A stretch of DNA of 64,000 nt from contig NC_011678.1 of NCBI RefSeq assembly GCF_000150955.2, positions 577,518 to 641,517 on the forward strand, in the 5' to 3' direction. The DNA comes from Phaeodactylum tricornutum CCAP 1055/1 (taxonomy: Eukaryota > Bacillariophyta > Bacillariophyceae > Surirellales > Neidiaceae). The translations under genes were made by a program, and so were the position numbers. Shown in pieces: positions 48,278 to 59,041 of the stretch. Position 1 is the stretch's first letter, and every line of letters starts with the position of its first letter. The notes beneath the pieces were generated by a model. It was given only the letters and a program-made list of their open reading frames with translations. It was not told the DNA's origin and did no database searches.

Positions 48278-48909
48278 GACTTGGATGCAATGCTACTACG
48301 GTAGTTCGATATTGGTTGTCGTTCGTGTATAGATTGGAGTAGCAATTAGGAAAGAGTCAGCAGATATTGACTGTGATGGTGGAGCAGGTTTGGCTACGGG
48401 GCCGTAGGAAGTCGAAAGATATTCCCGTTGGACTCGATTTACATTACAATAGATTGATGACCCTTGCCCTCTCTAAAAGCTATCCTGCTGTCATAGGGTC
48501 CGGTCTTGTCAGATGGATTACCATTGGATTTCCTATCTAAATGTGAGACACAACCTTCGAATAGACATAAATTGGATGTGACTTTTTAATAATCAGTGAC
48601 TGTAAATCCAAATAGGAATCCTTTTGAGGGGAACAAATAAATACATTCGAAAGCTATAGATTTATATTGTCACAGTAACATGGAAAGGCTTCATGAGCCC
48701 TGAAAATCGGAAGCATACTACTTATTTTCTGATGTCTTCCTGTCAACATAGTTTGCCTGTTGCCTGGTTCCTAGAATTTATTCACATTTGATGCTGACAG
48801 TTAGAAAGACTACTAGCATTTTTCAAATTCAAAGCAGTCTTGACTTCCAGTCAAGAAGGGTTACATCCTCTCAAATTTATGCTTGTTCAGCAAAGGGCGG
48901 CATAGACAA
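48278..48909. other. Intergenic between two minus-strand genes
   Basis: 632 bp. Elements TTGACTGTGAT (48367-48377), CAGTGACTGTAA (about 48594-48605) and TTGTCACAGTAA (about 48667-48678). No gene or RNA recognised. Confidence 0.45.
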
Positions 48910-49851
48910 TCAGAGCGAGTAGCCAAAGAACTCAAAGTCCTCAGCGTAAACACGGCCAATCAGGTCACGTGTCTCAGTGGTGAAATTGGCTACGCTTAGC
49001 GACCCACCGCCTTTGTTAACCTTTTTCGACTGTAGTGTCCAGCTCAGACCAAACCGCGACAACAAGCACGAGAGGCCTTGAAACCAGGTTTCCTGTCGGA
49101 TGATATATACTTGGATTGGCTCATCAAGGCTGTTGGTGATGTTTCGGACGTAGTCTACCTGAGGAATAAAGTGTCCATCATGAACAAAATATTCCAGGGA
49201 CGGCAACGATCCATTAGTTGCACGTCCAGCTTCCATCATATTTAAGTGCTTCAGTACAAATGCATTCATCATAGACGAGTCGTCCTTCATGTCGGGGGAT
49301 TTCGTCCTGTATTTCCATTCACTTAAGACTCGTTCGTATGGGTTTCGGACAACAGTAAATAAGGCCGAATTGTCAAACCACTTTAACAAATTTGATTCTT
49401 TCATTTTTTTCGATTCATATTGATAATAAGGGATCGGTAAATGCCAATATGGGATTTTAAAATCCGGGCTGTAAGCCTTTCGAGGGGGATGTGGCGGGCA
49501 GGACGTGACGTGACAACCGTCGATGGAACGAAACCAGTGGCAAGCTCCCCACGAAACGTTATGCTGCGCAGCCAAGCATTCTGTTGCGGAGCCGGCCGTT
49601 TTAGGAATATGTATGAGGTCGAGGCGGAACGAGCCATCACGAACTGGCTCGCAAAACAAACGTTCCTGTTCGTCCAGGAAAACGAACTGGGACTGGGACA
49701 TCGGCAAGTATGGTTTCTGGTAGAGTTTGGATTCGTTTATGTAGGGATGATGTAGCCGTAAAATACTACACCACCAACTCACGAATAACGTGATGGCAGC
49801 CAGCACGAAGGTATGAAACATTCTTGGCTTGAGCTTGTTTGGCATGGCCAT
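48910..49851 (-). CDS. Golgi-type carbohydrate sulfotransferase (type II membrane protein)
   Basis: 313 residues from ATG 49851. A short basic N-terminus (M-A-M-P-N-K-L-K-P-R) precedes one signal-anchor helix (F-V-L-A-A-I-T-L-F-V-S-W-W), the layout of Golgi type II enzymes. The lumenal domain has both PAPS-binding elements: L-I-H-I-P-K-T-A-G-S-A (5'-phosphosulfate loop, with the conserved Lys) and F-T-V-V-R-N-P-Y-E-R-V-L-S-E-W (3'-phosphate-binding Arg and Ser). N-glycosylation sequons are visible (N-V-S, N-G-S, N-I-T, N-F-T). The family moves sulfate from PAPS to glycans; diatom sulfated polysaccharides are a likely substrate, by inference. Confidence 0.85.
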   Translation of the reverse strand: MAMPNKLKPRMFHTFVLAAITLFVSWWCSILRLHHPYINESKLYQKPYLPMSQSQFVFLDEQERLFCEPVRDGSFRLDLIHIPKTAGSATECLAAQHNVSWGACHWFRSIDGCHVTSCPPHPPRKAYSPDFKIPYWHLPIPYYQYESKKMKESNLLKWFDNSALFTVVRNPYERVLSEWKYRTKSPDMKDDSSMMNAFVLKHLNMMEAGRATNGSLPSLEYFVHDGHFIPQVDYVRNITNSLDEPIQVYIIRQETWFQGLSCLLSRFGLSWTLQSKKVNKGGGSLSVANFTTETRDLIGRVYAEDFEFFGYSL

Positions 49852-51022
49852 CCTAGCGAGTTTATCAGCAAAGTCTTGATTATACCCCGACAATTTGTTT
49901 GATCAAATCTTTTTCAGGTCAGCTATCAGCTGCATTAACTGAATGCAACGGGAAGGAGTGGATTGTGAGGCTCCAAGACTGGAAGTGAGTTTGTAACGTA
50001 ACCTTGAAATCGCGATATTTGCCCGAATGTATGCCAAGTCTTCAAATGAGAGAACGTTAAAGGGTGCATCCCGAACACAATCTTTTATTACGTTGAAAAA
50101 ATTCAAAAGAGAGTTTTTGTCACAGCAAGGTAATTCTGTATCCGTTCAAATGCTTACTTACACTTCTATCATCAACACTGTTCGCACGAGTGTAGGACAC
50201 ACATTTGTTCTACATAAGTTCAATATAAAATTTACGACTCATTTGAATTGCTATGAAGTATGTTATACAGCATAGAGCAGTCTCACATCGAAAAACGGAA
50301 TCTGCCCATTGTACCGTGCCTGACCCTGGCCTTTCGTTTCGAAACATCCACGTCTTTTCACTGTCATCGGACAATCGGACAGGCCAATCCGCCCCTGTCA
50401 AAATGCTGATTGTTCACAGTCAATAACAGTAAATAAAGATACAGGACGTATTCTTGCCAGGCGCTTTTGAATTGACTTTTCTTTCGTGACTAGATTGATT
50501 TAACAGTGAGTCACTGTAAGTGGAGCGGTAGAATAGCGATTTGTCTCGCTCCATTCTTGTTTTGCTGCTTTACAGGAAATTGACAGAAACCGTTTGGACA
50601 TTTTATCTACAGATATACTCTCACAATATGAGCCAATCAAACGCGATTAAAATGTCTTTGAGCGTACGTAGGTGAGGGGAACTTGACTGTAAATATTAGA
50701 CGACGGGCATTCCAAGTCGTTCGAAGTTGTTCATCAAATCCGATTACATGGTCACTGACAGTTACTGTGATTAGTGCGAGGTTTTTGATCCTCTCAGTCA
50801 GTGCGACATCGAAGCCTCGTACGGCCGAGCCACCCAATAACATACACAGCTTCGAACACCAAAGCCGTCCACCGATTTCCATTTCCCCTCCGTTCTTTAG
50901 TATTCTACGAGGAAGCATCGTGGGACTGAAGAATCAACGTTAGTACTCTAAAAGGAGCTTACTTTATCATCAAGTCAATTCCCTTGGTGTCGCTATATAC
51001 AGCTGGGAACAACACAACGACC
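49852..51022. other. Divergent upstream region rich in TGACTGT/ACAGTCA elements
   Basis: 1.17 kb between the sulfotransferase and the ABC transporter. Four element sites cluster here: TTCACAGTCAATAACAGTAA (50413-50432), the near-palindrome ACAGTGAGTCACTGT (about 50502-50516), TTGACTGTAAA (about 50683-50693) and CACTGACAGTTACTGTGA (50753-50770). No gene has convincing support; small open frames lack homology. Confidence 0.5.
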
Positions 51023-54000
51023 ATGGAAGAATCAGCGCGAAAAGATGCCTCTTCGGAACGCAAACGCATCCCCGAAGAGGAAGCGTCGCTACCTTCCCAT
51101 CTCTTCTTCTTTTGGGCTCGCGGTCTCTTTCAAAGAGCTTCGGTGTTGAGCAAGCAAGGCAAAGCTCTGGAACACGAAGACTTGCTCCCTCTCCCTACGA
51201 TTGACTACGGTAAACGCATTGGACCGGCGTTTGCCAATGCCTGGAACAAGGAAGAAGAGCACATGCAAAGCGAGCAAAAAAGACACAGCGCGTCGGAAGC
51301 GCCCACGGTAATTGGTGCGGGTTTGGCGGATGCTGTGGATGGTAGCTATTCCACAACCCGTGTTCGCCACGCCATTTTTGCGGTAATCGGTAGGCGATTT
51401 CTATTTGCTGGTCTCATCAAAGTTCTAAACACGGCTTTGCAATTCAGCTTCCCCCTACTTCTCAACGAGATCCTCGCATTTATAGAGGACACGCAGGCTG
51501 GAAGAATTCCCGAAGATGCTTCGTGGGAAGACAAGTACCGTGGCTACTGGCTATCGGCTATTTTGTTTGCCGCGATGGCAGCGAAAGCCATTACGGAAAA
51601 CGTATACTTTCATAAGGTATACCGAGCTGGCTACCAGGCTCGAGTTGCTGTTTCCGCGGCTGTTTATAATAAGGCTCTACGTCTAGCAAACGCCGAGCGC
51701 CAAGGCACTACATTGGGCGAGCTTATCAATTTAATGCAAGTCGATGCCACCAAGATTGAAATGTTTGTACCTCAAATTCACGTTTTGTGGGATGGTGTGC
51801 TGCAAATTTGTGGATACATTACTATCCTGTATACGCTAATTGGATGGCCGTGTTTTGCGGGTCTAGCAATCATGATGTTTGCTGGCCCGGTACAAGGAAT
51901 CATCATGAAGCGATTGTTTGCTTTGAATCGTACTATGGTCAAGCACACGGATTCTCGCATCAAGACGACCAACGAAGCTTTACAAGGCATTCAATGTGTG
52001 AAGATGTATACTTGGGAGGAGTCCTTTCAACGCGAAATTGGTAAAGCCCGGAACGAAGAATTGGATAATCTGAAGGGTGTCGCGTACTTGCGCGGTTTTT
52101 CGCGGGCATACATGGGTGCCTTGCCGGGAATTGTGGCGGTCGCATCGTTCATTGTTTTCGCGGCCGCCAAGACTGGCTCCACTATTTCCGCATCAACCCT
52201 ATTTGCTGCTTTAGTGGCGTTCGATCAGTTGCGATTTCCTTTGCTCTTTTATCCTTTGGCGTTGGCACAGCTTGCACAAGCTAACGTTAGCGCTCGCCGT
52301 GTTGAAATCTTTTTGCAAATGCAAGAGATTGGAAAAGACGATTTGAAAGACGGAGGTCTGTACTTCCGTGACGACAAAAAAGCAGAAGGCGGTGGCGAAA
52401 TTGCTGTCAAAGATGTGAACATTTACTGGAGTGATCCCAATGTGCCAATTGACGCTAGCGATGACGACAATCATTCCGTAACTACAAAAAGTGAAGTGAG
52501 TTCAATGGACGAAGCGGAAACCCCAACCAAACGCTTTCCAAAGGCCATTCTTGAGAGCGTTTCTCTCCGAGTGGCCCCGGGAGAGCTCTGTGCGGTTGTC
52601 GGCCGTGTCGGTAGCGGCAAAAGCACACTTTGCTCTGCAATTTTAGGTGAAACTCTATTACAGAGCGGAGAAGTTCAAGTTAAGGGGAAAATTGCATATG
52701 CATCGCAGTCAGCCTGGATACTGAATGCGACACTGCGTGACAACATTCTGTTTGGTATGCCATTTGATCAAGAAAAATATGATAAAGTGCTGAAAGCTTG
52801 CCAGCTCTCACATGACCTGGATATGCTTGACAACGGTGACATGACCGAAATTGGAGAGCGAGGCATTAATCTGTCTGGTGGTCAAAAGCAGCGCGTTTCA
52901 GTTGCTCGTGCGGCATATTCGGATGCCGACCTTGTAGTGCTGGACGATCCCTTGTCCGCTCTCGATCCTGAAGTGGGACGCCAGTTGTTTGAGGAGTGCA
53001 TTGTTGATCTAATGAAGGAAAAAACTCGACTCTTCGTCACAAATCAACTCCAATTTCTTCGGTATTGCGACTCAGTTGTTGCTCTTGGGAAGCGAAAGGT
53101 CATCGAACAGGGAACGTTTGACGACCTGAATGCTGCCGAAGGTGGAGAAGTGAGGCGACTTTTGAACGAGTTGAAGTCTTCCGAACAGTCACAAAACCAT
53201 GAACAGGAGGAGAATTCTAAGGTGGCAACTGTTGCGAGAACGGCATCCGCCGCAAAAGATCCCTCCGTCAACAGAAAGAAAGAGAAGAAAAGCGATGCTG
53301 GTCTCGTGACAAAGGAAGAGCGGAATATTGGGGCAGTGTCATGGGAGGTATACAAGAAATACGTACTAGCCGGGGGTGGTTATTTCAAGTTCTTCTGCGT
53401 GTATTTTGGATTTGTTCTCTCCGCAGCTAACGGTTTGGCCAGCACATCCTGGGTGTCTTTTTGGACGAGCGATTCTGAGTACGAAAGGAACTCACAGGTG
53501 TTTTACCTTAGTATGTACGCTATGCTTGCAGTTACTCTCGGACTGTTCACCTACATGCGAGCTTTCCTCCTCGCTCGGTTCGGCGTTCGTGCCGCGGAAA
53601 AGTTTCACAAAGACTTGCTGGAGTCCGTTCTCCAAGCACCCCAAAGTTTTTTTGATACTACACCTGTGGGTCGGATTCTTTCTCGATTCTCGAAGGACAT
53701 GTATTCGATCGATGTTGAGTTGAGCGACTATTTCGATTTTTTCCTTTTCACGTCACTTACTGTCGTCGTTTCTCTGGGAACAATCATGTTTGTGACGCCC
53801 TGGTTCGGAGTTGCTATTCTACCACTGGGACTTGTCTATTTTCGTGTGCTTAATTACTTTCGGAACGTCTCTCGTGAGACCAAGCGCTTGGAAAGTATTT
53901 CGCGCTCTCCTGTATACGCTCATTTCTCTGAAACCCTCGGTGGGCTTTCCACCATTCGAGCCTATGGACAGTCCATTCGCTTCATGGAAGATTTTGAAGG

Positions 54001-55204
54001 CAAAGTTGACTACAATACTCGTGCTTACTATAGCAATAAGACGGCTGACCGATGGTTGTCAGTTCGTCTTGAATTGATCGGTGCAACGATTGCAGGGCTT
54101 GCAGCGGTATTCTCCTCCAACGTTGCTATTTCTGATTCTGTTTCCGGTCAAGACAGCGATAGCAATTTTGCTTCGTTGGCCGGTTTGTCTCTTTCCTTTG
54201 CTATCTCTTTAACCAGTTTACTAAACTGGTGCGTACGCTCGTTTGCGCAGCTCGAAGCCGCCATGAATGCGTGTGAACGTGTGCTATATTACACGGAGAA
54301 CATTCCGCAAGAAGCCCCGCGTACTTCGGACGAATTGGAAGACGCTACCTCCTCGTCTACCGAGCACTCTTTGTCGAATCCCGCTGTTTATGCCACTTCA
54401 AAATCTGGTGGAAAAGCGGATCGTGCTGCGTTTAAGTGGCCCGACAAGGGAGAAATTACGTTGAAGAATCTTCGAATGCGGTATCGAGCGGAAACACCGC
54501 TGGTCTTGAAGGGACTAAACGTGACCATTCATGGTGGAGAAAGGATTGGAGTCGTAGGACGTACGGGGAGTGGCAAGAGCTCACTCCTGTTGACTCTGTT
54601 GCGTTTGGTGGAACCTTCCTTAGAAGAGGGAGATTACCAAGCTCCTCTTTCAATCGATGGAGTTGACGTGCTTCGCATCGGCCTGAAAGATCTCCGCTCC
54701 AAGCTTGGTATTATTCCACAAAACCCTGTTTTGTTTTCCGGTACCGTTCGTAGCAACATTGATCCGTTCGACGAATACTCCGACAAACAAATTTGGGATG
54801 CCTTGTCCCGATGCGGAATGAAAGAGTCGGTCGAAAATATGCCGGGTATGCTGAATGCTAGTATCGCTGAATACGGAGAGAATTTATCGGCCGGAATGCG
54901 CCAGATGCTGGTCCTTGGTCGTGCTTTGTTGAAGCAATGCCGTATTTTGCTCTTGGATGAAGCCACTTCGAGCGTGGACTACGAGACGGATCGTGAGATC
55001 CAAAGAACGCTGCGGGAAGCCTTTAATCAGTGCACCATTCTCACTATTGCTCATCGCATCAATACTATTATGGACAGCGACAAGATTCTGGTCATGAAGG
55101 ATGGATATGTGGAGGAGTTTGCCCCTCCTCAAGAGCTTCTCAAGGACGAGAATTCCACCTTTTCGGAAATTGTACGACACGCCAAGTCCGGAGAGCATCA
55201 GTAG
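51023..55204 (+). CDS. ABC transporter subfamily C (MRP type), short form
   Basis: 1393 residues from ATG 51023, one exon. Order TMD1-NBD1-TMD2-NBD2 without the extra TMD0 of long MRPs, so an ABCC4-like short form. The N-terminus has L-F-F-F-W-A-R-G-L. NBD1: Walker A G-R-V-G-S-G-K-S-T (about residue 526), signature N-L-S-G-G-Q-K-Q-R, Walker B V-V-L-D-D-P-L-S-A-L-D, with Asp in place of the catalytic Glu as usual for ABCC NBD1. NBD2: Walker A G-R-T-G-S-G-K-S-S (about 1178), Walker B L-L-L-D-E-A-T-S-S-V-D; its signature reads N-L-S-A-G-M-R-Q, where L-S-x-G-Q is usual. ABCC proteins export glutathione, glucuronate and similar conjugates, drugs or cyclic nucleotides from the cell or into the vacuole. 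The substrate cannot be told. Confidence 0.95.
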   Translation: MEESARKDASSERKRIPEEEASLPSHLFFFWARGLFQRASVLSKQGKALEHEDLLPLPTIDYGKRIGPAFANAWNKEEEHMQSEQKRHSASEAPTVIGAGLADAVDGSYSTTRVRHAIFAVIGRRFLFAGLIKVLNTALQFSFPLLLNEILAFIEDTQAGRIPEDASWEDKYRGYWLSAILFAAMAAKAITENVYFHKVYRAGYQARVAVSAAVYNKALRLANAERQGTTLGELINLMQVDATKIEMFVPQIHVLWDGVLQICGYITILYTLIGWPCFAGLAIMMFAGPVQGIIMKRLFALNRTMVKHTDSRIKTTNEALQGIQCVKMYTWEESFQREIGKARNEELDNLKGVAYLRGFSRAYMGALPGIVAVASFIVFAAAKTGSTISASTLFAALVAFDQLRFPLLFYPLALAQLAQANVSARRVEIFLQMQEIGKDDLKDGGLYFRDDKKAEGGGEIAVKDVNIYWSDPNVPIDASDDDNHSVTTKSEVSSMDEAETPTKRFPKAILESVSLRVAPGELCAVVGRVGSGKSTLCSAILGETLLQSGEVQVKGKIAYASQSAWILNATLRDNILFGMPFDQEKYDKVLKACQLSHDLDMLDNGDMTEIGERGINLSGGQKQRVSVARAAYSDADLVVLDDPLSALDPEVGRQLFEECIVDLMKEKTRLFVTNQLQFLRYCDSVVALGKRKVIEQGTFDDLNAAEGGEVRRLLNELKSSEQSQNHEQEENSKVATVARTASAAKDPSVNRKKEKKSDAGLVTKEERNIGAVSWEVYKKYVLAGGGYFKFFCVYFGFVLSAANGLASTSWVSFWTSDSEYERNSQVFYLSMYAMLAVTLGLFTYMRAFLLARFGVRAAEKFHKDLLESVLQAPQSFFDTTPVGRILSRFSKDMYSIDVELSDYFDFFLFTSLTVVVSLGTIMFVTPWFGVAILPLGLVYFRVLNYFRNVSRETKRLESISRSPVYAHFSETLGGLSTIRAYGQSIRFMEDFEGKVDYNTRAYYSNKTADRWLSVRLELIGATIAGLAAVFSSNVAISDSVSGQDSDSNFASLAGLSLSFAISLTSLLNWCVRSFAQLEAAMNACERVLYYTENIPQEAPRTSDELEDATSSSTEHSLSNPAVYATSKSGGKADRAAFKWPDKGEITLKNLRMRYRAETPLVLKGLNVTIHGGERIGVVGRTGSGKSSLLLTLLRLVEPSLEEGDYQAPLSIDGVDVLRIGLKDLRSKLGIIPQNPVLFSGTVRSNIDPFDEYSDKQIWDALSRCGMKESVENMPGMLNASIAEYGENLSAGMRQMLVLGRALLKQCRILLLDEATSSVDYETDREIQRTLREAFNQCTILTIAHRINTIMDSDKILVMKDGYVEEFAPPQELLKDENSTFSEIVRHAKSGEHQ

Positions 55205-56018
55205 AGGTCACAGTAAATCGTACTGGACTGAAGAAAGACGCCTTACATTAATAGATATATTTAGGCTACCAAGGAGGTGTAATAGGATTGAAAAGACTAA
55301 CAGAAAGTACCCTCTCGAGAAAATGAGGTAGCGGAAGGTTTTACTCTGCAACAAAAATTAGGAGTGACAAGATTCCATATTCTATAGAAAGAATAGGAAA
55401 GAATGAGGACGCTATTGCTGACGCAGATGGAAGCAGTCAGAACGAACAACCGCGGAGTTGATGCCGAAGTCTTTCTGAAAAGGGTGTGATTACTAGCCAA
55501 TCAAAAGTATTTCACATGCTTTTCATTTATCGACAATTGAATTCTACACCCTAAAATCGTTGTGAGGAAATTGCAAAACGTTAAATTCAAAGCGGTGGAT
55601 GGCAGCAAATTGTGTCTTTTTTTCTGATCCGCCATTGAAGCGGTAATGAAGCTAATATTGAATCTCTGTGCCATCTGCTTCATCTGTTCCACTAGAGGCT
55701 TGTTCATTGACCTAGTATACGTCGTCGTATTGTCGAATGCTAAATGTTTAGCAATACTCGAAAGCAATGTAAATTCCGGGACGTCTTTCGGCCATCTGGA
55801 CGACCACGAAAAAGTGCCTCCTGATGTTGGTGCACACACACACTTTGTGCCCGCTTGCTTGTCGCGAACACAAGGAGCTCCCCTTTCGTACGCTTGTCGC
55901 AACTGCTCGACGGCACTCAAGTCTTGTGCGAACTCCCACTACAAAACTAACGTGTTCGACAATTGTTTCCAAATCACCGTCATCGATTATCTTGTCTCCC
56001 TCTTCAATCTTTGTCACC
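55205..56018. other. Intergenic and 5' UTR of the MYB gene
   Basis: 814 bp. GTCACAGTAAAT lies at 55206-55217, right after the ABC transporter stop. A minus-strand open frame (55501-55920) starts at TTG and has no family resemblance. Pyrimidine-rich sequence precedes the MYB ATG. Confidence 0.4.
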
Positions 56019-57170
56019 ATGTTTCACGAAAATCTGAACGATTCCACCCATTTGTTGCTCGATGAGGCCGACATCACCAGCATGATGAACGAGGAACCGT
56101 CGCTTTCGTCCGATCTCCCGAACCCTCTTCCACCACCGAGATTGCTCCTTCCGGAACACAACCTTGCTCCTCTGGCAGCGAGCGGAACCGTAACCCCGAC
56201 AAGCCTAGATACGGCTCCAAGGGCAGCGACGGGTCCCATTACTCGAGTTCCTAGTTCGATCAAGACCTCCAAGAAGGAGCGTGAAAACACGGGACGATGG
56301 CTGGACGAGGAGCATCAAGTCTTCCTGGAAGGTCTAGCAAAACACGGGAAACAATGGAAGCTCATTGCAACCATGATTGGGTCGCGGACGGTGGTGCAGG
56401 TTCGTACTCATGCGCAGAAGTACTTTCAGAAGATGGACCGATCGTCACACAAGGAGGATTCTACGGCACGTCCTAGTGGAACCGGTACCGCTGAAAACGT
56501 CTCCAACTCGGTAACGACGAAGCGCAAATCCTTACCGACAAACTTGCCGTCCCGCAAAAAGGGTAAGACACGAAAGTCTGCCGCCTTGGTACAGCGTAAT
56601 ACTTCAGTTTCGATGTCGAACCTTCCGATGAGCGCGCCGCTGGAACTGTAAGTCTTGTGTGCGGTACTGATACGTATACGTACGCCTATGGCCGCGGGAC
56701 CGTACCCCAACGGTGTCACCGAAAGAATATCCTCTCATGCTTGATTTTCCTTATTGCTTCACTACAGTGCCAGTATCGTGAGCCATTCATCGGTATCCTC
56801 GGTCGACAACTTGAGCACAATCTCGCCGGTGGGAATTGCCGACTTGGACATGCAAGGTATGGACACCACCTGGGCTAAGGACTCCAACAGCCTGTATCTT
56901 GGTGCTTTCGACGAGGACGAAATCGTAGAGGATCCTTTGGAATGGCTATTGGGGGGTGTGGGCATGCAGCATTTGCCCGAGTCTTCTTTGGTTCCCATGT
57001 TTCCGGAATTTGGGGAAGACCTCTCGTCGGGATTGCACCTACAGCAAAAGCTGGTCCCTGGCTCCAGCGATCACCATTACGCAGTTATTGAACACCACCC
57101 GCACGATGGACTCGACATGGGCGATCCCAAGATAACGGTTCAATCTCTCTTTCTCGAGTCTGAATCTTAG
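56019..57170 (+). CDS. MYB-related transcription factor, SHAQKYF type
   Basis: Two exons, 56019-56647 and 56768-57170, with a 120-nt intron (GTAAGT..CTACAG, phase 2), giving 343 residues. The single MYB repeat is at residues ~90-145: G-R-W-L-D-E-E-H-Q-V-F-L-E-G-L-A-K-H-G, W-K-L-I-A-T-M-I-G-S-R-T, V-V-Q-V-R-T-H-A-Q-K-Y-F-Q-K. The spaced Trp residues and the R-T-H-A-Q-K-Y-F helix are the variant form of SHAQKYF, the group of plant CCA1/LHY/REVEILLE-like factors. A Lys/Arg patch (S-R-K-K-G-K-T-R-K-S) follows as a likely nuclear signal. Exon 2 encodes a Ser- and acid-rich tail, with E-D-E-I-V-E-D-P-L-E-W-L-L as a possible activation motif. Target genes unknown. Confidence 0.9.
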
Positions 57171-57841
57171 ACAATACATACTTGTCTTTAGGGAGCGAGC
57201 GATGCCTACATTGCACACAACTCTTGTGTATTTTGTATTTTTGCTTTTTCACTATATCAACAACAACGAACTCGATGATCATCTCTACACGACCTATGCA
57301 ATCAATACTACCACCAAAACGGCAATGTACCTTAAAAGAATAGGTGATTTGTTGTACAAGGGGAACCTTTTGAACTTTCTCTATGTTAGTATTTTGTAAC
57401 TTGATGGTCTACACTCGATCCCGTACGGAAAGTGGACGTAGTAGAGCTCTAGCAAATGGACCCCTGCCCTGCCTTTCTGGTTGCGCATTTGTTGTTTACA
57501 GTTAGAGCGAGCGTCTCGAGCACAGAGCGGGGGTGTCTCTAGCGTCCGGGAAAAACGGACCTCGTAAACCCTAGACGGAGCAAAGAGACTAGGGTTATTT
57601 TCTCTTCACGTGGCCGCATTATGGTTTTTTCTGTGCCTCTATACCCACCGTACCGGGAACTCAACCTTGTTCTTCCACCTGATATGTCCGGGTCCGCGGC
57701 TTCCCCGAAGAAAGCAACATGACCTGTTGGGCCCATAGATTCTCCGCGCTTTTGCCGTAAGATCCGCTTCTCCATTCCATTATTTGTGACGCAGCGTGTT
57801 TTAAAAGCCTGACATTCCGATCCTTGCGTTCTTTCTTGACC
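57171..57841. other. Intergenic
   Basis: 671 bp: MYB 3' UTR and ascorbate peroxidase upstream region. TTTACAGTTAG lies at about 57495-57505. No RNA gene recognised. Confidence 0.4.
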
Positions 57842-59041
57842 ATGGCGAACGCTCACTACGCTGACGAGTTCTACGACAATGCGGCACGCGCCGAAGTCTC
57901 CCGGGCTATTGTGAACAAGAAGGTGAACGTCTGTCCCTTCACGGTTCGTCTCGCGTGGCACGCGTCGGGCACCTTTGACCAGAGCGATGCCAGTGGTGGC
58001 AGCGACGGTGCCCGCATGCGTTACGCCCCGGAGCTTTCCGACGGTGCCAATGCGGGTCTCGCTCTCATGCAGGACATTATCAAACCCGTCAAGGAAAAGT
58101 TCCCGGACATGTCCTACGCCGATCTCTGGACCATGGCGGGAACGCAAGCGATCAAGCTAACGGGAGGACCGGACATTCCGTTCAACTACGGACGGACCGA
58201 CGATGCGGACAACAACAAGTGTCCGGCCAACGGACGTCTACCGGACGCGACGCAAGGCGCTGAGCACCTGCGAGATGTCTTTTATCGTATGGGCTTTGGT
58301 GATAAGGAGATCGTTGCCCTGTCCGGAGCGCACACCCTCGGATCGTGCCACCGTTTGCGCTCTGGTTTCGACGGACCCTGGACCACGAACCCCCTCAAGT
58401 TCGACAATGAGTACTTTAAGAATCTGCTCGAGATCGATTGGAAGCCTCGCGAGTGGGAAGGTCCCTTGCAGTACCAGGATCCTTCCGGAAAACTCATGAT
58501 GTTGCCCACCGATATGGCACTCATTCAGGACGAAGCGTTTTTGCCTTTTGTCAAAAAGTACGCCGAAGACGAGCAAGCCTTCTTTGCTGATTTTGCCGAA
58601 GCTTTTGCTGCTTTGATCTCCAAGGGATGCCCCGCGCACTGTCAGCCCAATGCTGAGCGTCAGGCTCCCCAACACGACTCCAACAAGGAGTTCCGCGATC
58701 TCGCTATGCACGGCTCCGTTGAGCGCATGGAAGCCGCTAGTGAAGGTGTCGATGTGAACGCGAAGGAAGCCCATTCAGAGCGTACCGCCATGCACAAGGC
58801 GGCCTTTTTTGGACACTCGAATGTCATGGAGTACTTGATCGGTCTCAAGGGTGACGTCAACGCGGTCGATGCGGACGGGGACACTCCCCTCCACGATGCC
58901 GCCAAGTTTGGCCACGATGCCGTGGTAGAAGCTTTGCTCAAGGCTGGAGCGGACAAGACAATCCGAAACAAGGAAGGAAAGTCGGCTACCGACTTGGCGG
59001 CGGCCAATGGTAAAGATGCCGTTGTCAAGATGCTGGCTTAA
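57842..59041 (+). CDS. Ascorbate peroxidase fused to C-terminal ankyrin repeats
   Basis: 399 residues from ATG 57842, one exon. The class I haem peroxidase domain (~residues 1-275) has the distal triad region V-R-L-A-W-H-A-S-G-T-F, the proximal V-A-L-S-G-A-H-T-L-G-S-C-H, and R-S-G-F-D-G-P-W-T-T-N-P-L-K-F-D-N, which carries the Arg and Trp typical of ascorbate peroxidase, plus L-P-T-D-M-A-L. It should reduce H2O2 with ascorbate. From residue ~284 three ankyrin-type repeats follow (E-R-T-A-M-H-K-A-A-F-F-G-H; G-D-T-P-L-H-D-A-A-K-F-G-H; G-K-S-A-T-D-L-A-A-A-N-G). No signal or transit peptide, so cytosolic. The fusion is unusual: typical cytosolic APX has ~250 residues and no ankyrin part. There is no intron or frame change between the parts, and strong codon bias suggests high expression. 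Confidence 0.92.
   Translation: MANAHYADEFYDNAARAEVSRAIVNKKVNVCPFTVRLAWHASGTFDQSDASGGSDGARMRYAPELSDGANAGLALMQDIIKPVKEKFPDMSYADLWTMAGTQAIKLTGGPDIPFNYGRTDDADNNKCPANGRLPDATQGAEHLRDVFYRMGFGDKEIVALSGAHTLGSCHRLRSGFDGPWTTNPLKFDNEYFKNLLEIDWKPREWEGPLQYQDPSGKLMMLPTDMALIQDEAFLPFVKKYAEDEQAFFADFAEAFAALISKGCPAHCQPNAERQAPQHDSNKEFRDLAMHGSVERMEAASEGVDVNAKEAHSERTAMHKAAFFGHSNVMEYLIGLKGDVNAVDADGDTPLHDAAKFGHDAVVEALLKAGADKTIRNKEGKSATDLAAANGKDAVVKMLA

Noticed and set aside
55501-55920. 139-codon minus-strand open frame
   Set aside because: Starts at TTG without an ATG near the beginning, overlaps the MYB 5' region on the other strand, and shows no family signs.
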